A DNA stretch of 64,000 nucleotides from JAXLVB01 sp046329195 (GTDB lineage: Bacteria > Bacteroidota > Bacteroidia > Cytophagales > Spirosomataceae), in the NCBI GenBank assembly GCA_046329195.1, contig JAXLVB010000002.1, forward strand, positions 2,620,628 to 2,684,627, read 5' to 3'. Of the stretch, positions 16,606 through 26,073 are shown one piece after another. Each line of letters opens with the position of its first letter. The first letter of the stretch is position 1. The translations under genes were made by a program, and so were the position numbers. The notes beneath the pieces were generated by a model. It was not told the DNA's origin and searched no databases. It worked only from the letters and a program-made list of their open reading frames with translations.

Positions 16606-17082
16606 TTAGGAAGAGGTAGTGATTTTCTTCAACCGCTCCACAATCTCAAATACAGCTGGGCAGACGAGGGTGTTTTCGAGGGTTAAGTTCAAGATTTGTA
16701 CCATTTTACGACGGTTGGTGTGTGGGTATTCTCGGCAAGCGTTGGGCCGAACTTCGTAAATATCGCAATAATTGTCTGCGCCCAAAAACACACACGGTGA
16801 GGCGTTGAGCACATAATGCTGGTCTTCGTCCAGATGCAAATAGCGACTTATCAACGCCGAGGGTTTCATTCGTAAATGTTTGGCAATGCGCTCAATGTCT
16901 TTGTCTGTAAAAATCGGGCTGGTGGTTTTGCAACAATTGGCGCAGGTCAGGCAATCTGTTTGTTCAAAAACGGCGTCGTGCAGCTTACTAAACTGCTCGT
17001 CTAATTGCTTAGGTGGACGAGCTTTTAGCTTCTGAAAGTATTTTTTTGTTTCGGGATATAAGGTTTTTGCTTGTTGGGACAC
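16606..17082 (-). CDS. YkgJ-family cysteine-cluster protein
   Basis: Small cytoplasmic protein (158 residues) of the UPF0153/YkgJ type, probably binding Zn or an Fe-S cluster. Conserved cysteines: DCLTCANCC, then SPCVFLGADNYCDIYEVRPNACREYP. The function of the family is not settled. It faces the same way as tsaE with about a 117-bp gap and may share its transcript. Confidence 0.85.
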   Translation of the reverse strand: MSQQAKTLYPETKKYFQKLKARPPKQLDEQFSKLHDAVFEQTDCLTCANCCKTTSPIFTDKDIERIAKHLRMKPSALISRYLHLDEDQHYVLNASPCVFLGADNYCDIYEVRPNACREYPHTNRRKMVQILNLTLENTLVCPAVFEIVERLKKITTSS

Positions 17083-17195
17083 GAGAATTATCTATTTTTC
17101 GCAAAAATAACCGAATTGTATCACGATTTGGCAAATCGTGGCTTTTCGTAAATAACTCTGGTGATTTAACAAATCGCCCCACAATCTAAATACAC

Positions 17196-18212
17196 ATGAT
17201 AAACGTCGGTTTGGTTGGTTTTGGGCTTTCGGGGCGCTATTTGCAAGCGCCTTATTTTGAGGCAAATCCTAATTTTAAATTAAGTAAAGTGGTCACGTCG
17301 AGTTCGCTCACACCTACGCAGGTCTATCCACATGTTCAGACCGTACACGAACTCGACGACGTGTTGAACGATGCCACTATCCAGCTCGTCAGTATTACCA
17401 CTCCCAGCCATACCCATTATGAGTTCGCTAAGCGAGCACTTCTAGCGGGCAAGCACGTGTTGGTCGAAAAACCCATGACGGCCACACTCCAAGAAGCCGA
17501 AGAACTTTTTGCCCTTGCCCAGCAAGAAGGCAAGGTGCTGTGTGTGTATCAAAACCGCCGTTTTGATAGTGATTTTCAGTCGGTTAGCAAAGTAATCAAG
17601 CAAGGATGGCTGGGCGATGTACTCAACTATGAAGCTCGTTTTGACCGCCACAAACCCATTCTTAACCCTAAAAAATGGAAAGAAACTCCAGCTCCGGCCA
17701 ATGGCATTTTGTATGATTTAGGTTCACACATTATTGACCAAGTAATTGCGCTGTTTGGTACACCCAAGTCGGTAACTGGCGAGGTATGGACGCAGCGAGA
17801 AGGCTCTGAAATAGATGATGCTTTTGACGTGCGCATGGATTACGGTAAGCTGAAAGTAACTCTCAAAAGCAGCCTGTTGGTACGAGAACCAACGCCTCGC
17901 TATGTGATTCATGGTACTAAAGGTTCGTTTGTCAAATACGGCATTGATTTGCAAGAAGACCACCTCAAAGCAGGCTTGCGCCCTGGCGACGAAGGCTTTG
18001 GAAAGGAGCCTCTTTCGCAATGGGGATTACTGAATACTGAACTGTACGGCGGCGATTTTAGAGGCTACCTCGAACCCGAAACGGGTAACTGGGGCTTGCT
18101 GTACGACGATCTCTACCAAGTGATTACAGGTCAGAAAGATGCCTTACAGATTCAACCGGCGCAGATTTTGGAACAGATTAAGATTTTGGAGAAGATTACT
18201 ACCCATCAATAG
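17196..18212 (+). CDS. Gfo/Idh/MocA-family oxidoreductase
   Basis: NAD(P)-dependent dehydrogenase of sugars or cyclitols, cytoplasmic. It has 338 residues. The Rossmann start is VGLVGFGLSGRYLQAP; the catalytic Lys motif is HVLVEKPMT; the C-terminal alpha/beta domain carries ILYDLGSHIIDQ with the conserved Asp and His. It is closest in appearance to YdgJ/YvaA (scyllo-inositol-type) members, but the substrate cannot be assigned. It is monocistronic and ends at a strong terminator. Confidence 0.9.
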   Translation: MINVGLVGFGLSGRYLQAPYFEANPNFKLSKVVTSSSLTPTQVYPHVQTVHELDDVLNDATIQLVSITTPSHTHYEFAKRALLAGKHVLVEKPMTATLQEAEELFALAQQEGKVLCVYQNRRFDSDFQSVSKVIKQGWLGDVLNYEARFDRHKPILNPKKWKETPAPANGILYDLGSHIIDQVIALFGTPKSVTGEVWTQREGSEIDDAFDVRMDYGKLKVTLKSSLLVREPTPRYVIHGTKGSFVKYGIDLQEDHLKAGLRPGDEGFGKEPLSQWGLLNTELYGGDFRGYLEPETGNWGLLYDDLYQVITGQKDALQIQPAQILEQIKILEKITTHQ

Positions 18213-18423
18213 GGATAAAAATAGAAACGCCAGTTCAGGCTGAACTGGCATTTGCTCTCTAACCCACGTCTGTTTGGTAATTTCTTGCAAACCCGAAGGC
18301 TTGAGGAGAAATATGGTAAATACGGTTTGGGAAGAACCCTTACGTATCCTGTTGCGATGGAAAAATAGTTGAGAATCCACCTAACAGACACAACCTGAGT
18401 AGAAAGCGTTGGAATGAACCTAA

Positions 18424-18460
18424 AAAAAATCGGAGAAACATGTCGTTTCTCCGATTTTTT
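18424..18460. terminator. Bidirectional intrinsic terminator
   Basis: A perfect 16-bp stem (18424-18439 with 18445-18460) and a 5-nt loop ATGTC, with A-run and T-run at the two ends. It lies between the convergent oxidoreductase and phosphohexomutase genes and can serve both. Confidence 0.93.
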
Positions 18461-18485
18461 GGTTTGAAGCCTATAAGGGACTTTG

Positions 18486-20240
18486 TTATTTCAAGCCCAA
18501 ATCTTCTTGAATGGCCGACACTTTTGCTTTCAAAGCGGCCAAGGTAGCATCAAAGTCTTCTGGTTTATTCAGTGGCGCATTTACCGATACATAAAACTTA
18601 ATCTTTGGCTCTGTACCACTTGGGCGAGCCGATACTTTGCTGCCATCTTCCAGAATTAACTGAATCACATTCGACGACTCGATGCCCATACCTACCAGAA
18701 TCGGGGTGACTTCGCCCGTGCGAAGGTCTTTTGACGTCATATTCTTGTAGTCCAACACCGTAATAGGTGTAGAACCCGCTACCGAAGCAGGTACGTTGTT
18801 ACGCAAATCGGTCATCATTTGCTGAATCTCTTCGGCGCCTGATTTTCCTTTTTTGGTTAACGAAATCAGCCCTTCGTAGTAGAAGTTGTGCTTCATGTAC
18901 ATTTCGGTCAGGAAGTCAAACAGACTCAAGCCTTTGTCTTTGGCGTAGGCGGTCAATTCGGCAATCATGGCGCAGGAGGCCACGGCGTCTTTGTCACGCA
19001 CGGCATCGCCAATGAGGTAACCATAGCTTTCTTCGCCACCGCCGATAAACTGCGCCTGCCCTTCTAACTCCCTGATTACTTGAGCAATGTATTTAAAGCC
19101 AGTCAGTGTATTATAGCACGTTACGCCATACGACTCGCACATGGCATTGATGATGTCGGTGGTTACAATGGTCTTGGCTACAAACTCTTTACCTGTTAGC
19201 TTACCAGCGTCTTTCCAAGCTTGAAGCAAGTAATAAATAATCAAACTAGCCATTTGGTTGCCGTTGAGCAGTTGCCATTCACCATGCTTATTCTTCACGG
19301 CTGAGCCTACTCGGTCGGCATCGGGGTCGGTGGCAATTACCAAATCAGCGTCTATTTCTTTCGCCAAATTCATGGCTAAGGTCATGGCTTCTTGCTCCTC
19401 GGGGTTCGGATACACTACCGTCGGGAAGTTGCCGTTGGGTGTGGCTTGGGCTTCTACAATGGTAACGTTTTCAAAACCTAAATTCTTCAGCGCCTGCGGC
19501 ACCAAGGTAATACCCGTACCATGAATCGGCGTATAGACAATACTCAGGTCTTTCTGGCGCTTAATCACATCAGGATTGATGCTGTTGTTATCAATCGTCT
19601 TGAGGTATTCGGCATCTACTTCTTCGCCAATGAGGGTGATTAGGTCAGAATTTCCCTCAAACTTGATGTCATCAACCGACTGGATTTTGTTGACTTCGTT
19701 CACGATGTTTTTATCGTGTGGAGCCACCACCTGCGAGCCGTCGGTCCAATAGGCTTTGTAGCCGTTATACTCACGAGGGTTGTGCGATGCTGTAATGACC
19801 ACCCCACTCTGACAGCCCAGATGGCGAATGGCAAACGACAACTCTGGCGTAGGGCGTAAGGCTTTGAACAAGAGCACTTTAATGCCGTTGGCCGAGAAAA
19901 TATCAGCCACGATACGGGCAAACTCTGGCGACATATTGCGGCTGTCATGAGCGATGGCCACACTGGTGCCTCCATCGGGGAAATTGATATTGAGGTAATT
20001 AGCTAAACCTTGGGTAGCGGCTCCTACGGTGTAGCGGTTCATTTTGTTGGAACCTACGCCGATGATTCCTCGAAGTCCACCTGTTCCAAACTCAAGATCC
20101 TTGTAAAACGAATCGGTGAGTTCAGTTTCGTTGTTGGTATCTAATAAGGCTTGGATAGCCTGTTTGGTATCGGCATCGTAATTGCCTGCGAGCCAAGTTT
20201 TGACTCGCTGGAGGGTCATTGCATCTAATCCGGTGGACAT
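18486..20240 (-). CDS. Phospho-sugar mutase (phosphoglucomutase/phosphomannomutase)
   Basis: Interconverts hexose-1- and hexose-6-phosphate through a phosphoserine. It has 584 residues, the length of the Gram-positive/Bacteroidetes PgcA-like group. Motifs in order: FGTGGLRGIIG, AIAHDSRNMS, the active-site VITASHNPREYNGYK, the Mg-binding ATDPDADRVG, the sugar-specificity GGGEESYGYL, and the phosphate-binding ARPSGTEPKIKFY. It supplies glucose-1-phosphate for glycogen and envelope sugars. It is monocistronic. Confidence 0.95.
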   Translation of the reverse strand: MSTGLDAMTLQRVKTWLAGNYDADTKQAIQALLDTNNETELTDSFYKDLEFGTGGLRGIIGVGSNKMNRYTVGAATQGLANYLNINFPDGGTSVAIAHDSRNMSPEFARIVADIFSANGIKVLLFKALRPTPELSFAIRHLGCQSGVVITASHNPREYNGYKAYWTDGSQVVAPHDKNIVNEVNKIQSVDDIKFEGNSDLITLIGEEVDAEYLKTIDNNSINPDVIKRQKDLSIVYTPIHGTGITLVPQALKNLGFENVTIVEAQATPNGNFPTVVYPNPEEQEAMTLAMNLAKEIDADLVIATDPDADRVGSAVKNKHGEWQLLNGNQMASLIIYYLLQAWKDAGKLTGKEFVAKTIVTTDIINAMCESYGVTCYNTLTGFKYIAQVIRELEGQAQFIGGGEESYGYLIGDAVRDKDAVASCAMIAELTAYAKDKGLSLFDFLTEMYMKHNFYYEGLISLTKKGKSGAEEIQQMMTDLRNNVPASVAGSTPITVLDYKNMTSKDLRTGEVTPILVGMGIESSNVIQLILEDGSKVSARPSGTEPKIKFYVSVNAPLNKPEDFDATLAALKAKVSAIQEDLGLK

Positions 20241-20364
20241 GATTGGTAAAGGTTGAGAGTTTACAGGGTCAAATTACTACAAATTTCTACGAATCTGCAA
20301 ACGTTGTTTCGGGTATGGTTATCCTGTTAAAAACTTTGTAATTTTGAGAACAATATCATTCATA

Positions 20365-20696
20365 ATGAAACAAATCACCCTACAAATACCTGACCAAGAA
20401 TACGCTTTTGTGATGAAGCTTGTCAAACAGCTTATTGTGCTGGTCGTTGTTTATTTCTTGTCCAAAGCATACCTGACCAAGAATACGCTTTTGTGATGAA
20501 GCTTGTCAAACAGCTTCGATTTGTGAAAGTTACGGAAGAGTCATCCCTTGAAGGTCAACTCACGCCTTCGCAGTGCAAGACTTGGAAAAATATCAAGACG
20601 GGGTTTGAAGAGTTGAAAATGATAGAAGAAGGAAAATTAAAAGGACAATCTGCAGAAAAGTTCTTACAAGAACTTAAAGAGGAAGGGTACTTATAA
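20365..20696 (+). pseudogene. Disrupted antitoxin gene (RelE-pair), 83-bp duplication
   Basis: The start MKQITLQIPDQEYAFVMKLV is a typical short Bacteroidetes antitoxin N-terminus, but after KQL the frame runs into unrelated residues and stops near 20493. The same 48-bp piece occurs again at 20469-20516, shifted by 83 bp, and from there the frame continues correctly as RFVKVTEESSLEG...KFLQELKEEGYL to 20696. Because 83 is not a multiple of 3, the duplication breaks the protein. A shorter product starting at GTG 20493 or ATG 20496 (about 67 residues, lacking the first 16) is still possible. The stop overlaps the toxin start (TAATG). Confidence 0.8.
20386..20516. repeat. 48-bp direct repeat, offset 83 bp
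   Basis: 20386-20433 and 20469-20516 are identical over 48 bp, separated by 35 bp of unrelated sequence (20434-20468). This is a recent local duplication with added filler inside the antitoxin gene. Confidence 0.95.
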
Positions 20697-21022
20697 TGCA
20701 AGTTATTGTTGCTCCTCATTTTAGTCGTGAAGCCAAACGGTTATTGAAAAAGTATCCTTCTTTGGCTCAGGAAATAGCTGATTTAATACAAGAATTAGCA
20801 GAAAATCCTGTACAAGGTACATCTATTGGCAGAGACTGCTACAAAATCCGCATCGCCATCAAGAGCAAAGGAAAAGGCAAAAGCGTGGTGGCAGAATCGC
20901 TACTTGTGTTAAAATCACCACCGAAACTGTCACCTTAGTATCTATTTTACGACGAATCTGAGCAAGAAGATATTCCTCAACAACAATTGATTGCGCTTTT
21001 GCAAGAGAATAATCTTTTGTAA
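20696..21022 (+). pseudogene. RelE/ParE-type toxin gene with two frameshifts
   Basis: The first ~60 codons read as a RelE-like toxin (VIVAPHFSREAKRLLKKYPSL ... CYKIRIAIKSKGKGKS). At about 20882 the expected Gly-Gly-Arg-Ile-Ala-Thr-Cys run is in another frame, explained by a 2-bp GT/TG insertion in GTGGTGG. Near 20945 an extra T in a T-run shifts the frame again before IYDESEQEDIPQQQLIALL and the natural stop at 21020-21022. As it stands the ORF ends at 20938 with 80 residues and an altered C-terminus, which in RelE-type toxins holds catalytic residues. With its antitoxin also broken, the module looks dead. Confidence 0.8.
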
Positions 21023-21043
21023 AAACTTCATTCTAAAATCCAC

Positions 21044-21082
21044 CCTCAACCCTTACAGGACTCAGACCTATGAGGGTTGAGG
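21044..21082. terminator. Hairpin between toxin remnant and 21093 gene
   Basis: CCTCAACCCT (21044-21053) pairs with AGGGTTGAGG (21073-21082), a perfect 10-bp stem with a 19-nt loop. T-tracts on either side are weak (ATTTTAG on the minus side). It lies between convergent genes and is a probable, not certain, terminator. Confidence 0.45.
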
Positions 21083-21092
21083 ATGGATTTAT

Positions 21093-21464
21093 CTACAATT
21101 TCTTCACAATCTCCAAATACGTATTATTGGCCTTGACGATCGTGTTTTTGAGGTCGGGTTCTGGTTTTTTCATACCTACAGCAGCGTTAACACCTGCGCT
21201 TTCGGCGTAGAGGCGTCGGGTGAGGGCTTTGATTGCCACACTCATAGTTGCATTGGGTGGTGTGGCGTTCATCAGCACTTTTGCTTTGGCCAGCAAGTCG
21301 GCGGCGTTGTCTCGGGCAGGTTGGAAGTCATTGCGGTCGGCTGCGGCAGCCATTTTGGTGATGAGTTGCTTATAGTCGTCCAGTTCTTTCCAATTAGTAC
21401 TGCTTTGACAAAAGGCAACCAACGATACACACATCAAGGCTAGTACAAATAAAGACTTTTTCAT
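21093..21464 (-). CDS. Small exported protein of unknown function
   Basis: About 123 residues with a clear signal peptide (MKKSLFVLALMCVSLVAFCQ). I chose ATG 21464; a longer frame to 21518 would put 18 residues before the signal. The mature part is helical, Ala/Lys-rich and has a Thr-Asn-Trp start, resembling small four-helix periplasmic proteins; no family is recognised. A Cys just before the cleavage site (AFCQ) is typical of signal peptidase I sites in this phylum rather than a lipobox. Confidence 0.7.
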   Translation of the reverse strand: MKKSLFVLALMCVSLVAFCQSSTNWKELDDYKQLITKMAAAADRNDFQPARDNAADLLAKAKVLMNATPPNATMSVAIKALTRRLYAESAGVNAAVGMKKPEPDLKNTIVKANNTYLEIVKKL

Positions 21465-21906
21465 AAGGGCTTGGTTTTGAATGAAATTTAAAAATTTTGA
21501 TTCAAAACTAAGGCGCACTTGTCAACTATACATTTCAGATGAAGTCAATCTGGATAAAGCCTTAGCGAGCCGATGTTTTAAGCGAGTGAAGCCTTTTTAG
21601 TATTGGTACTTTAGGTTGATTAGGCTTTTGTTGATATATCAATGGCGTTATTCGAGTAAGGTTGGGGCAGTACAGCCAATGGCAACAGTAATTTTAGGGA
21701 TGAGTTACTCACCACTTTTTCCTTCCTTCCTTTGGTTATCATTATTTTGGCCATCAAGATATTGAACGGAAGTCAAGAAACATTGAGGAAAGAAATCGTT
21801 TAATCTTTATTTGAAAAAGTTAAACAAACTAACATACGTTTTGTTATTGATAAGGTAATTCAATACTTCATTAGTTGTTCTACACACATCAACAAACAAA
21901 ACAAAA
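21465..21906. other. Non-coding divergent gap
   Basis: A 442-bp region between the divergent small exported protein and fasciclin genes. It is AT-rich and must hold both promoters. I see no convincing gene, long repeat or RNA, and no perfect -7 box. Confidence 0.5.
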
Positions 21907-22869
21907 ATGAAAACAAAACAAATAGTAATGAAAGCCAGATTAGTTGCAACGATGGCTATGTTACTGGGTTTAGTAGTAACGGGATGTAAAAAAGATGAAC
22001 CTGTTTCTAATACAGTAACGGACATCGTTCTTGCAAACAACGATTTCACCATTTTGCGTGCAGCCGTGACCCGTGCAGGTTTGGCAGATGCACTCAGAGG
22101 AGGTACTCTAACCGTTTTTGCTCCTAACGATGCAGCTTTTACTGCATCTGGTTTAGACTTAGCCACAGTCAACTCACTAGATGTAAATACATTGAAGGCT
22201 GTTTTGCAGTATCATGTATTGGGTTCGACAATCAACGCAAGTGCAATTGCTACTGCTAATAATACCGAAGTGACAACGCTTAGTGGAGCCAAAGCGTTTG
22301 TTACCAAAAATGCGGCGGGTGTATCTATCAATGGTGCACAGGTTATATCTGCTGATGTACCTGCTGATAATGGTGTGATTCATGTTATTAATCGGGTGAT
22401 TTTACCGCCAGCAGGCACATTGCTTCAAGTGGCTCAAGGTAATGCCAATTTAACCTTCTTAGTAGCTGCCTTAAATCGTGTAATTCAGGCCAATCCAACC
22501 GTAGGTGCTACTGTAACTGCTGTTTTAACTGGCTCATCGCCCTATACTGTGTTCGCCCCAACCAACGCTGCCTTTCAGGCTACACCTTTTAATAGTATTG
22601 CGACTATCAATGCCGCCACAGGTACTAACCTTACTACACTAACCAACGTACTATTAGCGCACGTAGTAGGTGGTCGTGTTTTTTCGACCAATTTGTCCTC
22701 TGGTACAGTTACTACGGCTGGTACTGCACCTATCACAGTAACCATTGGTACAACTGGTGTACAAGTAAGAGGTACGGGCAATGGCACTACCAACGCCAAT
22801 GTAACACAGGCAAATGTAGTAGCTACTAACGGTGTTGTGCATGTCGTTGATAGAGTTATCTTGCCATAA
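21907..22869 (+). CDS. Fasciclin (FAS1) double-domain lipoprotein
   Basis: Cell-envelope adhesion-type protein of 320 residues. Signal peptide with a lipobox ending at Cys27 (LVVTGCKKDEP). Two FAS1 domains follow (about 38-160 and 170-320), each with the H1 motif (TVFAPNDAAFTAS; TVFAPTNAAFQAT), the YH/AH motif (LQYHVLG; LLAHVVG) and the end motif NGVIHVINRVILP / NGVVHVVDRVILP. Such proteins mediate surface attachment; the ligand is unknown. It is monocistronic with its own terminator. Confidence 0.93.
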   Translation: MKTKQIVMKARLVATMAMLLGLVVTGCKKDEPVSNTVTDIVLANNDFTILRAAVTRAGLADALRGGTLTVFAPNDAAFTASGLDLATVNSLDVNTLKAVLQYHVLGSTINASAIATANNTEVTTLSGAKAFVTKNAAGVSINGAQVISADVPADNGVIHVINRVILPPAGTLLQVAQGNANLTFLVAALNRVIQANPTVGATVTAVLTGSSPYTVFAPTNAAFQATPFNSIATINAATGTNLTTLTNVLLAHVVGGRVFSTNLSSGTVTTAGTAPITVTIGTTGVQVRGTGNGTTNANVTQANVVATNGVVHVVDRVILP

Positions 22870-22921
22870 AGTATCTCTACGTAACAATAGCAATAAGAGT
22901 TTTTCTATCAGACCTTATACT

Positions 22922-22953
22922 AAAGGCTGTCCGAAATTTCGGGCAGCCTTTTT
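22922..22953 (+). terminator. Intrinsic terminator after fasciclin gene
   Basis: AAAGGCTGTCCGAAA is followed directly by TTTCGGGCAGCCTTT, a 15-bp stem with one mismatch and a T-run. The helicase gene converges on the other side and could also use it. Confidence 0.85.
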
Positions 22954-22969
22954 GATGCCCCATCAACAA

Positions 22970-24865
22970 CTACTCCATAAACTCCCAAGCACTAGCATAA
23001 CCTCCCAATTTTTCGGTGTAGTCAATGAAATTGGCGTAGAATGGATGCTGCCCTAAGGTAGCACTATCGCCCACCACCACGAGTTTTTTCTTAGCCCGAG
23101 TCATGGCCACATTCATGCGCCGAATATCTGACAAAAAGCCGATTTCGCCTCGGTCATTGCTGCGGGTGAGGCTGATATAGACAATGTCTCGCTCCTGCCC
23201 TTGAAAACTATCAATGGTATTGACCGAAATGCGGTGTTGTATGGCTTGCAACTCGTCGCTGTGTTCGAGCTGCTCTTGCAGAAGAATAATTTGCTGTTTG
23301 TAGGGCGAAATAACGGCTATATTGGGAAAATCATTCTTTGTAAAATTTATTTGTAACTCACTGATCAACAACCTGATATGCTTAAATAAAAAAGCTGCCT
23401 CATCGGGATTAGTACTACTGGTACCTTCGAGTTTTTCGTCGAAACTACAGCCAGCAGTATCAATAAAAAGTAGTGGTGCATCAGAAGAGAAGAGGCGAGC
23501 GTTCGCTACCGAGTGGTGCGCTTTGAGTTTGTTCTCATAAAACACCGAAGACGAATAGCCCATAATGGTTTGGTTCATACGGTACTGTTCTTCCAACAAA
23601 GTGACTGCTTCTGGATGCAAAGCTATGCACTTTTCGAGCAAGGTTTGGTTAAGCCCCTGTGCAGCAGCCTCGCTAGACTTAATGGTAGGTGGCAACTGGC
23701 AATGGTCACCAGCCAGCACTACCTTTTGTGCCTTCAGTATCGGAATCCAACAGGCAGGTTCGAGGGCCTGGCCTGCTTCGTCTATGACCACCGTTTGGCA
23801 GATTAAATTCCTGACAGTGTAGTGATTAGCACCTACCAGTGTAGCCGTAATGATTTGTGCTTTGTTCACTAAATCATCAATGATGTATTGTTCGGTGGTG
23901 GCTACGTCTTTCATGATGCGATGGGCTTCGTCAAACAAGGCTTTGCGTTGGTCACGTTCGGCTTTACCAAAACTACGCTTGTATTTGTGCGCCATGTTTT
24001 TGAACTCCTGCGCCTGCTTTTTCAGCCGCTTGGTCTCTTTCATGTACTCATGCTCAGCCATTTTAGCCTCCAAGGTCAGCGACTGCAACCGCTCCAAAAC
24101 TCGTGCTGGATTGCCCACCCGAAGCACGTTAAGTCCTTCTTCCGAGAGTTTGTCACTCAATAAATCTACAGCCGTATTGCTGGGTGCTACCACCAATATT
24201 CGCTGATTTTGTTGCTTGATTAAGGCTTTGATGGCTTGTATCAAGGTAGTGGTTTTACCTGTACCCGGCGGGCCATGCACGATGGCTAATTCATTGGCTG
24301 ATAGTATTTTATCAACTGCTCTCGCTTGCGATTGATTGAGTTTCGTGGCTGGATAGGAAGTAGTAAGCGTCTGAAAAGTAGGGCTTTTGGCACCCGTCAA
24401 TAGCTGAATCAGTGTACTTTTTTCGCCTAACTCCGATGCTTTTTTGAGTGCATCTTGCATTTCATCATAGCTGTTTTCATCAAACAGCAAATCAACCCCT
24501 AGCTTCCCATCTCGGCTCCAATCGGGGAGTTCATCGTCTTTGATGGTGATTTTCAGGCGGTTGCCACTTTGGTAATTGATGGTGCCCTCTATGCGGTCTT
24601 TTTGTGGGTCGTGATTGGTGAAGAATACGGCTGGCATCCCTGCCCGAAACTGATGCGGAATGTCTTGGTGGGTGGTACGCTCCAGTTCGACGGTCAAATA
24701 ATCACCCCGACTCATTTCGGAGCCTCTGATAGCCACTGGGTACCACGTCAACCCATTGGCACGCCGCTCTGTTACCGACGAAACCTCCGTTAGTTTTTTA
24801 TATTGTTCACGGTCTTCGTTCCGTTCAATTTTCAGCAGTTCGAGGAGTTTTTTGAAATAATCCAT
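22970..24865 (-). CDS. Superfamily 1B helicase, UPF1/SMUBP2-like
   Basis: DNA or RNA helicase of about 631 residues. An N-terminal OB-like regulatory part precedes the RecA core. Motif I is HGPPGTGKTTTLIQ (about 199-212), Ia VVAPSNTAVDLLSDKL, motif II VIDEAGQALEP, motif III AGDHCQLPPT, IV EEQYRMNQTI, V NTIDSFQGQERDIVY, VI RRMNVAMTRAKKKL. A coiled-coil-rich insertion (about 265-330, rich in Lys/Glu) sits between Ia and II, as in the UPF1 stalk. I chose ATG 24865 (MDYFKKLLEL) over 24871. The biological target is unknown; it stands alone. Confidence 0.88.
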   Translation of the reverse strand: MDYFKKLLELLKIERNEDREQYKKLTEVSSVTERRANGLTWYPVAIRGSEMSRGDYLTVELERTTHQDIPHQFRAGMPAVFFTNHDPQKDRIEGTINYQSGNRLKITIKDDELPDWSRDGKLGVDLLFDENSYDEMQDALKKASELGEKSTLIQLLTGAKSPTFQTLTTSYPATKLNQSQARAVDKILSANELAIVHGPPGTGKTTTLIQAIKALIKQQNQRILVVAPSNTAVDLLSDKLSEEGLNVLRVGNPARVLERLQSLTLEAKMAEHEYMKETKRLKKQAQEFKNMAHKYKRSFGKAERDQRKALFDEAHRIMKDVATTEQYIIDDLVNKAQIITATLVGANHYTVRNLICQTVVIDEAGQALEPACWIPILKAQKVVLAGDHCQLPPTIKSSEAAAQGLNQTLLEKCIALHPEAVTLLEEQYRMNQTIMGYSSSVFYENKLKAHHSVANARLFSSDAPLLFIDTAGCSFDEKLEGTSSTNPDEAAFLFKHIRLLISELQINFTKNDFPNIAVISPYKQQIILLQEQLEHSDELQAIQHRISVNTIDSFQGQERDIVYISLTRSNDRGEIGFLSDIRRMNVAMTRAKKKLVVVGDSATLGQHPFYANFIDYTEKLGGYASAWEFME

Positions 24866-25137
24866 GCACAAAGGTAGGGCGAATTAGGGAAAAGGTGGAG
24901 AATCTGAAACTTTGAATGTATTTTGTCCAATCGGTTCTGCACAACAGACCGTGCCGAACCGAGACGCAATCCACGAAGATGAATGGGGAAAAACCTATTC
25001 TGTGTAATTTGTCCTTCGGACAAGTTGAAAACTTAACTCACAACGTTAGCCTCATAGGCTTTCCAAGGATATAGGAATGCTGTGCTTTACTTAGCTATTG
25101 GAAATGAATTTGTAAAGAAGAATAGAAGATTTTAAAC

Positions 25138-25383
25138 TTAGGCCTCTTTTTCAAGAGGGATAATACGGTCATTGAGCATAGTAGCAGAAAAAGCCAAGGC
25201 TTGTAGTACGTCTTCGTGTTGTACCCAATGAAATTCTTTTAAAAATGCTTCAATAGTCATCCCACCTGCTAAGTATGCCAACACAGAACTTACAGGGATG
25301 CGTGTGCCTTTGATACGAGGTTTTCCCATACAAATATCTTGGCTGACCACCACACGTGGATAATTTGGAAAGGCGTATTCCAT
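25138..25383 (-). CDS. DUF433 antitoxin-like protein (orphan)
   Basis: An 81-residue DUF433 protein: DICMGKPRIKGTRIPVSSVLAYLAGGMTIEAFLKEFHWVQHEDVLQALAFSA shows the family's MGKPxIKGTRIPV start and three-helix body. DUF433 proteins are predicted antitoxins, normally followed by a DUF5615 PIN-like toxin gene. I found no such toxin in the 270 bp downstream (24872-25137), so it is an orphan. I chose ATG 25383 (MEYAFPNY). A second, broken DUF433 copy exists at 54397. Confidence 0.85.
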   Translation of the reverse strand: MEYAFPNYPRVVVSQDICMGKPRIKGTRIPVSSVLAYLAGGMTIEAFLKEFHWVQHEDVLQALAFSATMLNDRIIPLEKEA

Positions 25384-25395
25384 TTGTTTTTTAAC

Positions 25396-25403
25396 CAAAG
25401 ATA
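25396..25403 (-). promoter_or_regulatory. -7 box TATCTTTG of the DUF433 gene
   Basis: Read on the minus strand this matches TAnnTTTG and ends 12 bp before the ATG, so the transcript would have an almost absent leader. Confidence 0.45.
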
Positions 25404-25660
25404 AACTTTTATTACTAGCAAAACAACAGCAGCGTATTTTTTCAATAGCTCCAAAATTACATTTAACACTTGACTATCAGATAATTACAAAACACTAATA
25501 TCGTTTATCGAATAGCTTCAAAAATACTTATTCTACCTTCGTTTTAAACAGAATAAAAAATGCGTGCAAACACTAGAAATTTGAAAAGAACACACTAAGC
25601 TAATTTTCAAAGCATTTGTTTTTCTATTGATTGCTTGCGCATATTCTCATTGTCGTTTTG

Positions 25661-26056
25661 TTAATGCGCTAAAAGAATTTCAGCAGAAATTCCCAAATTC
25701 TTATGAAGCTCTCTTATCATTCTGAGTGTAAGACTCCTTTTTTTGTTCAATACCTCTGATACCCTATTTTCTCCACCAAAATACTTGGCTACTTCTTTTT
25801 GCGAAAGATTAAGCATGGCCATCCTTTCTTTAATGGCTTCGATTGGGTCGGGCTTGGGGATTGGGTAGTGCTTTTTCTCATACTCACAAGCCAAAATAGT
25901 TACTGCCTCTAATATATCTAAGGCCTTGGCTCTCTCCTTTGGATCTTCAATAAGGTCTGCATCAACCAGCAGGTCGATAATTTCAGATGCCTTTTGAAAT
26001 TGCTCCTCATTGGTAATTGGCTCAATTTTGATAGTATCTATATTGATTGTTTTCAT
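25661..26056 (-). CDS. higA: HigA-type antitoxin (XRE helix-turn-helix)
   Basis: Antitoxin and autorepressor of 131 residues. The N-terminal half (about 1-70) is the acidic toxin-binding part; the C-terminal half holds the HTH: ERMAMLNLSQKEVAKYFGGENRVSEVLNKKRSLTLRMIRELHKNLGISAEILL. The gene follows higB after 17 bp, in the reversed (toxin first) order that is diagnostic of higBA. The palindrome 26393-26407 is the likely operator. Confidence 0.92.
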   Translation of the reverse strand: MKTINIDTIKIEPITNEEQFQKASEIIDLLVDADLIEDPKERAKALDILEAVTILACEYEKKHYPIPKPDPIEAIKERMAMLNLSQKEVAKYFGGENRVSEVLNKKRSLTLRMIRELHKNLGISAEILLAH

Positions 26057-26073
26057 GGTGTCAAAATAACAAA

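Noticed and set aside
24872..25137. Missing DUF5615 toxin partner of the orphan DUF433
   Set aside because: I read all downstream frames and found no toxin motif; only a TTGTCC/GGACAA palindrome (25009-25023) of unclear meaning.
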